The position numbers were made by a program, and so were the translations under genes. Below the pieces are notes generated by a model. The model did no database searches. It had not been told where the DNA came from and saw only the letters and a program-made list of their open reading frames with translations. A stretch of 64,000 bases of DNA from Salinisphaera dokdonensis (GTDB lineage Bacteria; Pseudomonadota; Gammaproteobacteria; Nevskiales; Salinisphaeraceae): assembly GCF_040361215.1 (NCBI RefSeq), contig NZ_APND01000004.1, positions 422,747-486,746 on the forward strand, read 5' to 3'. Every line of letters starts with the position of its first letter. Within the stretch, counting starts at the first letter, position 1. This document shows positions 8,287 through 17,290 of the stretch, one piece after another.

Positions 8287-9882
8287 TCAGGCTCCAGCGT
8301 TCTGGGGAGCACGGCAAGCCGTGCCGGGCGGCAGACGGGTCGCTGAGAATTCGGAATTGTTATCGGCCAGCAGCGGCTCGAACGCCAGCCACCCGGCCAG
8401 TTCGCGCCGTCGCTCCCGTGGATAGATCAGCAGGACCGCCGCGTTTTGTCGACTAATCCAGTCGCAGACGGCATCGAGCGCCTCGGCACCTTTCACCGGG
8501 CGGTCGAGGTAATAAGAATAATGGGCCGCATCGATATCCCAGACCACGATCGGCATCTCCGGCTCGACGTGCCGCGATAACACTTTCACGAAGATAAGCT
8601 CGTCGTAGCGCGCGCTGCTCCAAAGCGTGGGCATCGCCCCACCTTGGAAAAGCCCCACGGCGAAGGCCCCCGCCACCAGCGCTGCAGCAGCCGGTGTCCG
8701 GCGTCGACGCAGCGCCCATCCGGCACCCCCGACAAGCAACAACCCGGCTGCAGCCACCAGCAGCGCAGACAGCCCGGCTTCATAGACCAGCCAGACGAGC
8801 GCCACGCCAACCACTGCGATCACGAGCCCGACACAGACCCGCGCCCAGGCGACCCGCGTGATCGCCGCCGCCAACAACAGCATCGCAGGCGCCAACCAGG
8901 GCAGCATGTAGATCTCGCGATACTGCGGGCCGAGCGCAAACGCCAGCATCGCGAACACGATCGTGAACGCGAGCAGCCCGGCCGCGCCGCGCCGATCGCG
9001 CCAGGCAATCAATGCCGCAGCCGGCAACAGCAGCGCCCAAGGGAGCCAGAGCATCGGTGCGCGCAGTAAATAGAACGGCGTGAATAGCCGCAACGGATCG
9101 ATGGTGAGCAACGCGCCGGAAAGCTGCGAGTCGCCCAGCGTCTGGCCGCCGATCGCCTGGCGCAGCAGCAGATACCAGGGCACAACCAGTGCAAGCACGA
9201 TCAACAGACCGCGCACGGGGCGCAGTCGCCGCCAGAGATCGACCGCGCGCTCACCGCTCAGAACCGCGTGCAATCCCAGGCCGAGCAGCAGAATGAGCGG
9301 CGCCTGCGGCCCCTTGGTCAGGGTCGCGAGACCAACCAGCAGCCAGAGCGCCCAGGCCCATCGTGCCTGCAGGGCCGCGCCGGCCTGGCGGGTACCGACC
9401 CAGGCCGCGAGCACGGCCGTGGTCCAGAACGCATAGAGCATGTCGGGCCGCGCGTTGTGGCCGTACTTGAAGGCCGCCAATGAGGCCACGCACAGCAGCC
9501 CGGCCAGCAGGCCGATTCGAGGATCGAAAAGGCGCGTGCCGATCCAGAGCGCCAGCAACGCCACGCCGATCACAGCGAATACCGACGGCGCACGTGCAAT
9601 ACCGGCGCCGACATGGTCCTGACCGGCAAGCGTTGCCGCACCGGCCACCAGCCAGTAGCTCAGCGGCGGCTTGGTCAGCCGGTACTCGCCGTTCAGGCGC
9701 GGCACCAGCCAATCGCCACTTTCGAGCATGTTTTCGGCGGTCTGGGCGACATAGATCTCGTGGCTTTCCAGCGGGATATCGCTCATGCCCCGGCCCGCCA
9801 CGGCCAGGGCGAGCAGCGCGATGACGGCCACTGCCATCCATGCCGACGGCGCTCCAGCCGGCAATCGCATCCCCACGCTCAT
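8287..9882 (-). CDS. GT39-family (ArnT-like) membrane glycosyltransferase
   Basis: Protein of 531 aa with about eleven to twelve hydrophobic helices. The first periplasmic loop holds LESHEIYVAQ and the motif LTKPPLSYW near residues 38-78, characteristic of ArnT/dolichyl-phosphate-mannose mannosyltransferase-like enzymes, which use polyprenyl-phosphate sugars to glycosylate lipid A or proteins outside the inner membrane. The C-terminal soluble region is about 100 aa. The start ATG overlaps the stop of the LAB_N gene by 4 bases. With the upstream GT2 gene it forms a donor-synthesis and transfer pair. Whether the sugar is 4-amino-arabinose is doubtful, since no arnABD genes are present here. Confidence 0.85.
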   Translation of the reverse strand: MSVGMRLPAGAPSAWMAVAVIALLALAVAGRGMSDIPLESHEIYVAQTAENMLESGDWLVPRLNGEYRLTKPPLSYWLVAGAATLAGQDHVGAGIARAPSVFAVIGVALLALWIGTRLFDPRIGLLAGLLCVASLAAFKYGHNARPDMLYAFWTTAVLAAWVGTRQAGAALQARWAWALWLLVGLATLTKGPQAPLILLLGLGLHAVLSGERAVDLWRRLRPVRGLLIVLALVVPWYLLLRQAIGGQTLGDSQLSGALLTIDPLRLFTPFYLLRAPMLWLPWALLLPAAALIAWRDRRGAAGLLAFTIVFAMLAFALGPQYREIYMLPWLAPAMLLLAAAITRVAWARVCVGLVIAVVGVALVWLVYEAGLSALLVAAAGLLLVGGAGWALRRRRTPAAAALVAGAFAVGLFQGGAMPTLWSSARYDELIFVKVLSRHVEPEMPIVVWDIDAAHYSYYLDRPVKGAEALDAVCDWISRQNAAVLLIYPRERRRELAGWLAFEPLLADNNSEFSATRLPPGTACRAPQNAGA

Positions 9883-10178
9883 GTCCCGGCCGGCGACGAT
9901 TCGGCCCGCCCCGCGCGAATCAGATAGAGATTACGCGCATAGATGAACACGCCCGTGCTCTGCCCGAGAATGAACACCGGGTCGGCGCGATAGATCGCGT
10001 AGGTGAGCAGGGTGATCCCGCCGGCGATGCTCAGATACCAGAACGCGACCGGAATATGGCTCTGGCGGCGGCGTTCGCTGGCAATCCACTGCACCAGAAA
10101 CCGGGCCGAAAACAGGGCCTGGCCGACGAGCCCCAGCCCGATCCACACGATGTCCTGGGTCTGTAGCGCGTCAAACAT
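9879..10178 (-). CDS. LAB_N-domain membrane protein (lipid-A-disaccharide synthase N-terminal-like)
   Basis: Start chosen at the ATG at 10178, with GAGG six bases upstream; the adjacent ATG at 10181 is equally in frame. Either way the start overlaps the GT2 stop. The protein is 99 aa with three hydrophobic helices and the LAB_N pattern: RFLVQWIASE, PVAFWYLSIAGG and a closing IYARNLYLI. LAB_N proteins commonly accompany GT2/GT39 pairs and are thought to assist membrane handling of lipid-linked sugars, similar in topology to small multidrug-resistance-type flippases. No catalytic residues are evident. Confidence 0.85.
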   Translation of the reverse strand: MFDALQTQDIVWIGLGLVGQALFSARFLVQWIASERRRQSHIPVAFWYLSIAGGITLLTYAIYRADPVFILGQSTGVFIYARNLYLIRAGRAESSPAGT

Positions 10179-10920
10179 CATCCACCTCGTAATCGATACG
10201 GCAGGCACGCCGCTGTAACCAGTACACGCCGGCCATATCCAGTAAACCGGCCCAGAGCCGATTGCCCACGCCGTACTTCGACCGTCCCGCGCGCCGCGGC
10301 CGATGCGCCACCGGCACGCTGATCACCTGCGCACCGGCGCGCACAAACAACGCGGGCAGGAACCGATGCATATGCCGAAAGCGCGGCAGCGCAAGAAAAT
10401 CATCGCGGGCGAAGACCTTGAGACCACAGCCCGTATCCGGACAGCCGTCGCCCAGCAACGCGCCGCGTAGACTGTTGGCCACGCGTGACGACAGCCGCCG
10501 CAGCGCGCTGTCGATGCGCGTCCGGCGCCAGCCGACCACGAGACAGCGGCCTGTCTGTGCCTGCTCGCGATAGGCGTCGACCAGTCGGGCGATATCAGCC
10601 GGCGGGTTCTGGCCATCGCCGTCGAGGGTCGCGATCAGCGGCGCCCGTGCGGCATGGATGCCGTTGGCAAGCGCCGCGCTCTGACCACAGTTTTGCGGCA
10701 AGCGCACGACCCGCAGCGTGGCGACACGCCCGGCGGCGAGCGACAGCACGGACGCCGTATCGTCGGTCGAACCGTCGTCCACGGCGATCAGCTCGTAGTC
10801 GATCTGGCCGGCGAGCGCACGATCAATCTCCGCAAGCAGCACGGCAACGCTGTCCTGCTCGTTGTAGAAGGGGATGATCACGGCCAGGGACGGCGGCGTA
10901 CGGCTGTCGCGATTAAGCAA
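10171..10920 (-). CDS. GT2 family glycosyltransferase (polyprenyl-phosphate sugar synthase type)
   Basis: Cytosolic GT-A fold enzyme of about 249 aa. I favour the TTG at 10920, which has GAGGA 7 bases upstream; a GTG at 10962 would add 14 residues. Motifs: VIIPFYNEQDSV at the start of the fold, DDGSTDDT, then LDGDGQNPP carrying the metal-binding Asp residues. No C-terminal membrane helices follow, unlike ArnC/GtrB. It heads the operon GT2, LAB_N, GT39, response regulator, kinase, EptA and probably makes the lipid-linked sugar used by the GT39 enzyme. Confidence 0.83.
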   Translation of the reverse strand: MLNRDSRTPPSLAVIIPFYNEQDSVAVLLAEIDRALAGQIDYELIAVDDGSTDDTASVLSLAAGRVATLRVVRLPQNCGQSAALANGIHAARAPLIATLDGDGQNPPADIARLVDAYREQAQTGRCLVVGWRRTRIDSALRRLSSRVANSLRGALLGDGCPDTGCGLKVFARDDFLALPRFRHMHRFLPALFVRAGAQVISVPVAHRPRRAGRSKYGVGNRLWAGLLDMAGVYWLQRRACRIDYEVDDV

Positions 10921-11168
10921 ACGCTTCGATCCTCGTGCGTGCCGCCCCACAAGGAGCGGCACGCTTTAGTATTTACGTTGTACCGAATTATCGACAGCGC
11001 AGGTTGCGTGGCCGTTGGCATTGCGTTTGTTTTTCGTTGCCTCGTGAATTCTGCAGTCATGTGGATCACTTAGGTGCATTCCGACGATGTGGTGACGGGA
11101 TACCCACGTTTTCCGCACACTGGGCGGGCCAAGCTCTCGCGGGTCAGTCGCTTCAAGGATCCGTCGTC

Positions 11169-11915
11169 ATGTCCAAACCCGCCCACGCCGATCGTCGAAC
11201 GGCCATCGGTCAGCCCGCCTGGACGCCGCGCCCCTGGCAGGACGACCCGTTGTTCGTATGCCCGTTGCTGGCGCTGGTGCTTGGCTTGTTGGTCACCCAG
11301 GGGCTCGATCTCGATCGCTACTGGGCCGACCTGCTGTTCCGACTGGAAGGCGGTGACTGGGAGCTGCGCTATGCCTGGCTGACGTCGCGGGTGCTGCACG
11401 AGTACGGCCAGCGGTTCTCTATTGCCTGGGGCGTGGGCCTGCTCGCGCTGACCGCAGTGAGCAGTTGGAGTCAGCGGCTGCTTCCCTATCGGCGCGGGCT
11501 CGTCTGTCTGTGCATCGCCGTGATCACGAGCCTGCTGCTGGTGTCGCTCGGCAAGCACATACTTGCGCTGCCCTGCCCCTGGGATCTGTCGCGCTATGGC
11601 GGCGATGTGGCCGGCGCGGCGGTCTATGCCCTGCATCCCGGCGAAGTCGGCGGCTGCTTTCCGGCCGGCCATGCCGCCGGCGGCTATTGTCTGTTCGCAC
11701 TGTTCTTCTTTGCCCGCCAATACCCGCTGGGCCGGGCGATCTGGTGGCTGGCACCCGGTATCGTGGTTGGCATCACCTACGGTCTCGCACAGGAGCTGCG
11801 CGGCGCGCATTTCCTGTCACACGACATGGTCAGCGCGGGCCTGTGCTGGTTCGTGAGCTATGCGGTGTTTCGTATCGGATTTGCCAAGGCGAGCGACCGC
11901 TTCAATTCGAGCTAA
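11169..11915 (+). CDS. PAP2-superfamily lipid phosphatase (LpxE/LpxT-like)
   Basis: Start set at the ATG at 11169, with AAGGA 8 bases upstream; the frame stays open back to 10935 but that part is not membrane-like. This gives 248 aa with about five to six helices. Catalytic motifs: GKHILALPCPW (Lys 129), FPAGH (165-168) and RGAHFLSHD (Arg 211 to Asp 219). The RGAHFLSHD form marks a PAP2 subfamily acting on lipid phosphates such as lipid A or undecaprenyl pyrophosphate. It is divergent from the GT2-eptA operon, and removal of lipid A phosphate would complement EptA activity. Confidence 0.85.
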   Translation: MSKPAHADRRTAIGQPAWTPRPWQDDPLFVCPLLALVLGLLVTQGLDLDRYWADLLFRLEGGDWELRYAWLTSRVLHEYGQRFSIAWGVGLLALTAVSSWSQRLLPYRRGLVCLCIAVITSLLLVSLGKHILALPCPWDLSRYGGDVAGAAVYALHPGEVGGCFPAGHAAGGYCLFALFFFARQYPLGRAIWWLAPGIVVGITYGLAQELRGAHFLSHDMVSAGLCWFVSYAVFRIGFAKASDRFNSS

Positions 11916-12190
11916 CGTGAATAGAACTGTCTTACGTGACCCAAGGTTATCTGGGAAAACTAAGGAATCGCCAAATTAGGCGGGTTCTATCCCGTACGCT
12001 CCAACGACTATGGGTTCATCGCTCTGAACGCGCGAGTGCAGCTTACGAGGGTTACAGTGTGCGACGGCGGAGGTCTGGCGTGCTGCGCGCCCAAACATCG
12101 CCGAGCTTGCGCCACACTGTTATCAACGCCAGCCCGCGACGACCTCTCGGCCCGTGCCTGGCCCGCTGCGCATGCTCACGACCGCTGCCG
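11916..12190. other. Non-coding stretch, nothing recognised
   Basis: Between the PAP2 gene and the Sel1 remnant I find no frame with recognisable protein motifs, no terminator hairpin and no RNA gene. The short open frames here are uninterrupted only by chance. Confidence 0.5.
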
Positions 12191-12451
12191 TCACTCTGAC
12201 GGAAGCCATCTGGCAAACGTTCTCGGCCGGGCCCCTGCACGGCATATTCGTAGCCCCTCGAGTACTCCAATAAATACAATAGGGTCGATTTTCCGGGCTG
12301 TTCTCCCCGCTCCCCCTGCACCGCGGGCGTAAAACGTGCCGAAATTGAACATCGCAGCCGGCGATCCATTGCTGCAGTTCGCTGCCTTCTCGTACCACGC
12401 AACTGCTTTCGCGTAGCTCTGCTCCCGCTTCCCCTTCTCGTCGGAGCCAAG
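12191..12451 (-). pseudogene. Remnant of a Sel1-repeat protein
   Basis: A frame of 86 codons without a start codon lies between in-frame stops. It reads SYAKAVAWYEKAAN, then PAAMFNFGTFYARGAG, which is a clear Sel1/TPR-like unit (A..WY.KAA....A.....G..Y..G.G). Downstream the similarity jumps to another frame (SRGYEYAVQ), so a frameshift lies near 12300. There is no signal peptide or start. An intact Sel1 protein of the same general type is encoded at 51051-52058. Confidence 0.65.
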
Positions 12452-12521
12452 TCACGAAAGGGAAAAAATCGTGGGCTAAGGCCCCGCGGAGTGCGTCGCT
12501 GCCGGAAACGGCCGCGCTCAC

Positions 12522-12626
12522 TCACTCATCCTGCTGCCGGACATAATTTCCGGTGAGATTGATGTGCTCCCAGCCAAGCCGGAACAGGTACGACAACAGC
12601 GTTCCGTCGAGTTCTTGCCTGGACTC
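12522..12626 (-). pseudogene. C-terminal remnant of a Tn3-family transposase
   Basis: The last 34 codons of a minus-strand frame contain LLSYLFRLGWEHINLTGNYV, followed by two Gln residues, Asp-Glu and a stop. LGWEHINLTGxY near the C-terminus is a signature of Tn3-family DDE transposases. The rest of the transposase and any terminal inverted repeats are not recognisable nearby. This is the only clear mobile-element trace in the window, next to other gene debris. Confidence 0.7.
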
Positions 12627-12907
12627 GCGCTGTGTTCGGAATGGCGCAAAGAGACATGAGTACATACCCGATGATCCGGCTTGCTTGAATCGAAAGCAGG
12701 CACATGAACAAACGTCTAGCGCGTACGGGACGGGCGTCTATGGATGCTTATACGCTGAGTGCGGCGACGGCAGGCTATGCCACCGCCGCACTGCGCTGCG
12801 CCTTTCGCTCGGGCGCTTTCCTAACCATTTTCCAATTGACGAACCTAAAAAGTAGACAAAATTTCACTCATCGAGATTGTCACCGATAGGTTCCTCTTAC
12901 CGTCTAT
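12627..12907. other. Non-coding stretch between transposase remnant and czcA
   Basis: No convincing gene, repeat or terminator found. Upstream of the transposase tail, on the minus strand, only short frames without recognisable motifs remain. Confidence 0.45.
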
Positions 12908-15900
12908 TCACGTTTGAGATGCAGCTGCGGCCTCTCGGCCGTGCACCAGCCGATACAAGGCCGGCAGGACCAGCAATGTCAGTAGCGTCGACGACACAAT
13001 TCCGCCAATGACCACGGTAGCCAGCGGCCGCTGGACTTCAGCGCCTGTACCGACGTTCAGAGCCATCGGCACGAATCCTACGCTGGCCACCAATGCGGTC
13101 ATAAGCACTGGTCGCAGGCGCGTGAGTGCGCCCTCGGTGATCGCGTTGTCTAGTGTGTGGCCGTCATGACGGAGGCTGCGGATGAACGACACCATGACGA
13201 GGCCATTTAGCACAGCAATGCCGGACAAGGCAATAAAGCCCACGCCAGCCGAGATCGACAACGGCATGCCACGCAGCCACAACAGCAGGATCCCGCCGGT
13301 CAACGCTAACGGTACGCCGCTGAAGATGACCAAGGCGTCCTTGAGTGACCCGAAGGCCATTAGCAGTAATGCGAGGATCAATACGAGAGTGACGGGTACG
13401 ACAATGGTCAGCCGCTGGCTCGCGGATTCAAGCTGCTCGAAGGTGCCCCCATACTCCACCCAGTAGCCGGTCGGCAGATCGACTTCTTGCGCCACTTTAC
13501 GACGAGCCTCTGCTACAAACGAGCCTAGGTCACGGCCGCGCATATTGGCAGTCACCACAACCCGGCGTTTACCGTTTTCGCGGCTAATCTGATTGGGCTG
13601 GGGCGCGCGTTCGATATCGGCCACTTCCGCCAGAGGGACATAGCCGCCATCGGGTAGCGGCACCGGCAGCGTCTGCCATTCATCCGGGCGTTGACGTAAA
13701 GATTCCGGCAGGCGAACCATGACGGCGAAGCGCCGATCGCCATCGTAAATCAGGCCCGCCTGCTGCCCACCAACGCCGGCCGCAACCAATTCCTGAATAT
13801 CAGACACGTTGAGGCCGTAGCGGGCCAGTGCGGTTCGATCCGGCTCGACCGATAACACCGGCAGGCCGGTAATCTGTTCGACAGCGATATCTTGTGCACC
13901 TTCAATATCGCTTAACACGCCACGAACCTCGTTCGCGCTTTGCAGCAAGATATCGAGATCGTCTCCAAATACCTTCACCGCCAAGTCCGCGCGTACGCCG
14001 GACAGCAGCTCGTTGAAGCGCATCTCGATCGGCTGGGTGAACTCGTATTTGTTGCCGGGCAGTTCAGATACCGCAGCAACGATTTCGTCCACCAGTTCCG
14101 CCTTGGGTTTATCCGGGTTCGGCCATTCTTCACGGGGCTTCATGATCACGAAGTTGTCGGCCACGGCGGGCGCCACGGCATCGGTCGCGATCTCGGGTGT
14201 ACCGACCTTGGCGAAGACCAGTTTGACTTCCGGAAATTCGCGCAGCCGATCCTCGAGTTCTTCCTGCATGGTCAGTGCCTGCTCGAGGCCGGTCCCCGGG
14301 ATACGCAGCGCATGCAAGGCGATATCACCCTCGTCGAGCTGGGGCACGAATTCACTGCCCATGCTCGTAGCGAGCCAGGCCGAGCCCGCCACGAGCACGA
14401 CCGCCACCGCCATCAATGGCCAGCGCAGCAGCATGGCGCCGCGCAGCAGCGGCGCATAGCCAGCTTTGGCCGCCCGCATGAGCCAGTTTTCATGCTCCGA
14501 CACGCGGCCGTTCATGGTCAGCGCGATGGCGGCCGGAACGAAAGTCAACGACAGCACCATGGCCGCGATCAACGCCATGACCACGGTGGCTGCCATCGGG
14601 TGAAACATCTTGCCCTCGACCCCGGTCAAGGTGAAAATCGGGATATAGACGGCGGTGATGATCCCCACGCCGAACAGGCTGGGCCCGATGACCTCCTTGG
14701 CCGCACTGTAGGTCACGGCCAGTCGTTTGTCTCTTGGCAGGACACGGCCGTGCGCGCGCTGTGCCTCGGCCAGGCGCCGGACCGCGTTCTCCACCACGAT
14801 GACGGCACCGTCCACGATCAGGCCGAAATCAAGCGCGCCCAGACTCATCAGATTGGCAGACACGCCGGTACGGACCATACCGGTTATCGTTGCGAGCATC
14901 GCCAACGGAATTACCGCTGCCGTGATCAAGGCTGCACGGACATTTCCCAGCAACAAAAACAGGATTGCGATCACCAGCAGTGCGCCTTCGAGCAGGTTCT
15001 TTTGTACCGTCACCACCGCCTTGTCGACCAGCGTGGTGCGGTTGTAGACCGCTTCGGCCGTGACGCCTTCGGGCAGCGACGCCTGAATGTCCTGCAGTCT
15101 GTCGGCGGTGGCCGCTGCGACTTCCCGTGAATTCTCGCCCACGAGCATGAACGCGGTGCCGAGCACCGTTTCGCGTCCGTCACGCGTGGCCGCGCCAGTG
15201 CGCAACTGCTTGCCAATCGCGACGTCGGCGACGTCGGTAACGTGCACCGGAGCGGCATTGCGCTGAGCCAGCACGATCTTTTCCAGCCCGCTGATCGCCT
15301 TGACCTGCCCGGGTGAGCGCACCAGAAGCCGGCGACCGTTTTCTTCGATATACCCGGCGCCAAGATTGCTGTTGTTGCGTCGCAGGGCCTCGGCGACGTC
15401 GTCGAATGTCAGGTTGTAAGCCAGCAGCTTCGCCGGATCCGGGGTGACATGAAACTGTTTTTCATAGCCACCGATCGTGTTGACTTCGGTAATACCTGGG
15501 ACCTGGACAAGCTGCGGACGGATGATCCAGTCCTGCACCGTACGCAATGCCATCGCATCATAAGGACTACCGTCGGGCTGCGTCGCACCTGGTTCGGCAG
15601 TCACCGTATACATGAAGATTTCGCCTAGACCGGTCGCGATCGGCCCCATCTCGGGCTCCAGCTCGGGCGGTAGCTGGCTCTTGATCTGGGCGAGCTTCTC
15701 ATTGATCCGGTTGCGGGCGGCATAGAGATCTGCGCCATCTTCGAAAATCGCCGTAACCTGCGACAAGCCATACCGCGTAATCGAGCGGGTATAGGCCAGA
15801 TTGGGCAGTCCGGCCAGCGCGGTTTCCACTACAAACGTTATGCGCTGTTCCGCCTCCAGCGGCGAATAGCCCGGCGCTTCGGTATTTACCTGTACCTGTA

Positions 15901-16033
15901 CGTTGGTGATATCCGGTACCGCATCGATCGGCAGGCGCTGATAATTCCATACGCCGAGGGCGGCCACGGCCAGTACCAAAAACAGCACCAACCAGCGGCG
16001 TTCCACCGCGAATTTGAGAATCGCATCAATCAT
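12908..16033 (-). CDS. czcA: CzcA-type heavy-metal RND efflux pump, inner-membrane subunit
   Basis: Protein of 1041 aa with the RND plan: TM1 near the N-terminus, a large periplasmic loop, TM2-6, a second loop and TM7-12. The proton-relay motif in TM4 reads LDFGLIVDGAVIVVEN (about residues 395-415); the DFG...DGA...EN form is that of Zn/Co/Cd (HME1-type) pumps. Length matches the family. It is the third gene of czcICBA, 12 bases after the adaptor gene. Expected to export divalent cations using the proton motive force. Substrate is inferred from motif only. Confidence 0.93.
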   Translation of the reverse strand: MIDAILKFAVERRWLVLFLVLAVAALGVWNYQRLPIDAVPDITNVQVQVNTEAPGYSPLEAEQRITFVVETALAGLPNLAYTRSITRYGLSQVTAIFEDGADLYAARNRINEKLAQIKSQLPPELEPEMGPIATGLGEIFMYTVTAEPGATQPDGSPYDAMALRTVQDWIIRPQLVQVPGITEVNTIGGYEKQFHVTPDPAKLLAYNLTFDDVAEALRRNNSNLGAGYIEENGRRLLVRSPGQVKAISGLEKIVLAQRNAAPVHVTDVADVAIGKQLRTGAATRDGRETVLGTAFMLVGENSREVAAATADRLQDIQASLPEGVTAEAVYNRTTLVDKAVVTVQKNLLEGALLVIAILFLLLGNVRAALITAAVIPLAMLATITGMVRTGVSANLMSLGALDFGLIVDGAVIVVENAVRRLAEAQRAHGRVLPRDKRLAVTYSAAKEVIGPSLFGVGIITAVYIPIFTLTGVEGKMFHPMAATVVMALIAAMVLSLTFVPAAIALTMNGRVSEHENWLMRAAKAGYAPLLRGAMLLRWPLMAVAVVLVAGSAWLATSMGSEFVPQLDEGDIALHALRIPGTGLEQALTMQEELEDRLREFPEVKLVFAKVGTPEIATDAVAPAVADNFVIMKPREEWPNPDKPKAELVDEIVAAVSELPGNKYEFTQPIEMRFNELLSGVRADLAVKVFGDDLDILLQSANEVRGVLSDIEGAQDIAVEQITGLPVLSVEPDRTALARYGLNVSDIQELVAAGVGGQQAGLIYDGDRRFAVMVRLPESLRQRPDEWQTLPVPLPDGGYVPLAEVADIERAPQPNQISRENGKRRVVVTANMRGRDLGSFVAEARRKVAQEVDLPTGYWVEYGGTFEQLESASQRLTIVVPVTLVLILALLLMAFGSLKDALVIFSGVPLALTGGILLLWLRGMPLSISAGVGFIALSGIAVLNGLVMVSFIRSLRHDGHTLDNAITEGALTRLRPVLMTALVASVGFVPMALNVGTGAEVQRPLATVVIGGIVSSTLLTLLVLPALYRLVHGREAAAASQT

Positions 16034-16045
16034 CGGAGGCTCCGG

Positions 16046-17290
16046 TTAATGGCCGTGGACCGCGCCGGACTTCTCGATGTCCGCCTTGATCAAATAGCTG
16101 TTGTCGACCACATAGCGCTCGTCGGGCTTGAGCCCCGAGATGACCTCGACATACTCGCCGTCACCGGCGCCGAGTTCCAGTGGCCGAACCTGATAGGCCT
16201 CGCCCACTTTGATGAACACCACGTCCCAGTCACGAAAGGTTTGCAGCGCGCGACGCTCGATCGCGATCGGCACTTCGCGTTCCGTGATCTCGACCGTGGC
16301 TTGGACAAAATGTCCAGGGGTCCAGTGCCCTTGCCGATTGGCAAGCACAGCGCGGGCGACGGTGCTCTGGCCTACTCCCGAAGCTCGTGGGGCGCGGTAA
16401 CTTATCGTGGTTTTCGCCTGTGAATCGCCGTTTGTGCTTACCGCAGCTGCCTGGCCGACCTGTACGCTTCGGGCGTGCCCCGGAAAGACCTGAAGTTCGG
16501 CCCAGACCTCGTCGTAGTCGGCCACCGTAAGCAAGGGCTCGGTGCCGGCCATTTCACCGGGTTCGACACGACGCTCGGTCACGACGCCGGCGATGGGCGA
16601 AGTCACCGCGTAGCGCCGCAGGCTGTCGTTGGCCTCCACTGAAGCCAGCCGCTCCCCTTTGGCGACGGTATCGCCCACGGCCTTGTCGACGGCCACAACA
16701 ACGCCCGGAAAACGGGCCGCGACACGCCGCACGCGGCTCGGATCGGGCACGATATTGCCGTACAGCTTCACTGTCTCTCGAATCGTCCCAGGCCCGGCCA
16801 GGGTTGTGGTGATCCCCGCTCGTTTGGCGGCCTCAGCGCCGATGCTGACCCGCCCTTCATAGGAGCTGTACTCCCAGCGGGAGGTATTGCCTTCGTATTC
16901 GGCCGCGACCATGACTTCAAACGAGTGGGGTTCGGTCACGACGCCGTCACCCAGCAGATAGTCGTTTTTCGGTTTGAAGTCGAAGCGGTCTACGCGTCCA
17001 CCGAGGCGTTCCAACTCGACTTCCAGCTCGACTTGCTTTAGATCGACCGGCTCGCCCCCCTGATACGCATAGATTCGAAATTCGGGGGGCACGTTATCCT
17101 CGAAGATCGTGACCTCCAACGCGAAGTTGCCGTCTTCGAGAAGACGCCCCCCGTGCGGCCCTTCGGCCGGCGCTGTGGCATCAGACTCCGCCTCGGCCTC
17201 TGACGCGGCTTTGGCTGTGCCGAATTGGGTGGCGTCACACGCGCTCAAAATCAGAGCGGCCACCAGGACCGCTGGAAAACGGATGTTCAT
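16046..17290 (-). CDS. czcB: CzcB-type periplasmic adaptor lipoprotein
   Basis: Membrane-fusion protein of 414 aa with a lipobox ILSAC (Cys 18), so probably anchored to the inner membrane. An N-terminal extension (about 40-150) contains GPHGGRLL and acidic strands typical of the additional metal-binding domain of CzcB-type adaptors. The barrel-sandwich/hairpin region follows (GNIVPDPSRVRRVAARFPG), then beta-barrel repeats and the C-terminal membrane-proximal domain ending SGAVHGH. It overlaps czcC by 4 bases (ATGA), indicating translational coupling. It bridges CzcA and the TolC-like CzcC. Confidence 0.9.
   Translation of the reverse strand: MNIRFPAVLVAALILSACDATQFGTAKAASEAEAESDATAPAEGPHGGRLLEDGNFALEVTIFEDNVPPEFRIYAYQGGEPVDLKQVELEVELERLGGRVDRFDFKPKNDYLLGDGVVTEPHSFEVMVAAEYEGNTSRWEYSSYEGRVSIGAEAAKRAGITTTLAGPGTIRETVKLYGNIVPDPSRVRRVAARFPGVVVAVDKAVGDTVAKGERLASVEANDSLRRYAVTSPIAGVVTERRVEPGEMAGTEPLLTVADYDEVWAELQVFPGHARSVQVGQAAAVSTNGDSQAKTTISYRAPRASGVGQSTVARAVLANRQGHWTPGHFVQATVEITEREVPIAIERRALQTFRDWDVVFIKVGEAYQVRPLELGAGDGEYVEVISGLKPDERYVVDNSYLIKADIEKSGAVHGH

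Noticed and set aside
12052..12525. Two minus-strand frames of 132 and 157 codons
   Set aside because: The protein-like signal (Sel1 repeat) lies in the third, interrupted frame, so these are not genes.
13940..15130. Long open frame (396 codons) on the plus strand inside czcA
   Set aside because: Antisense shadow of a conserved RND gene in GC-rich DNA; His/Gln/Arg-rich composition, no motif.
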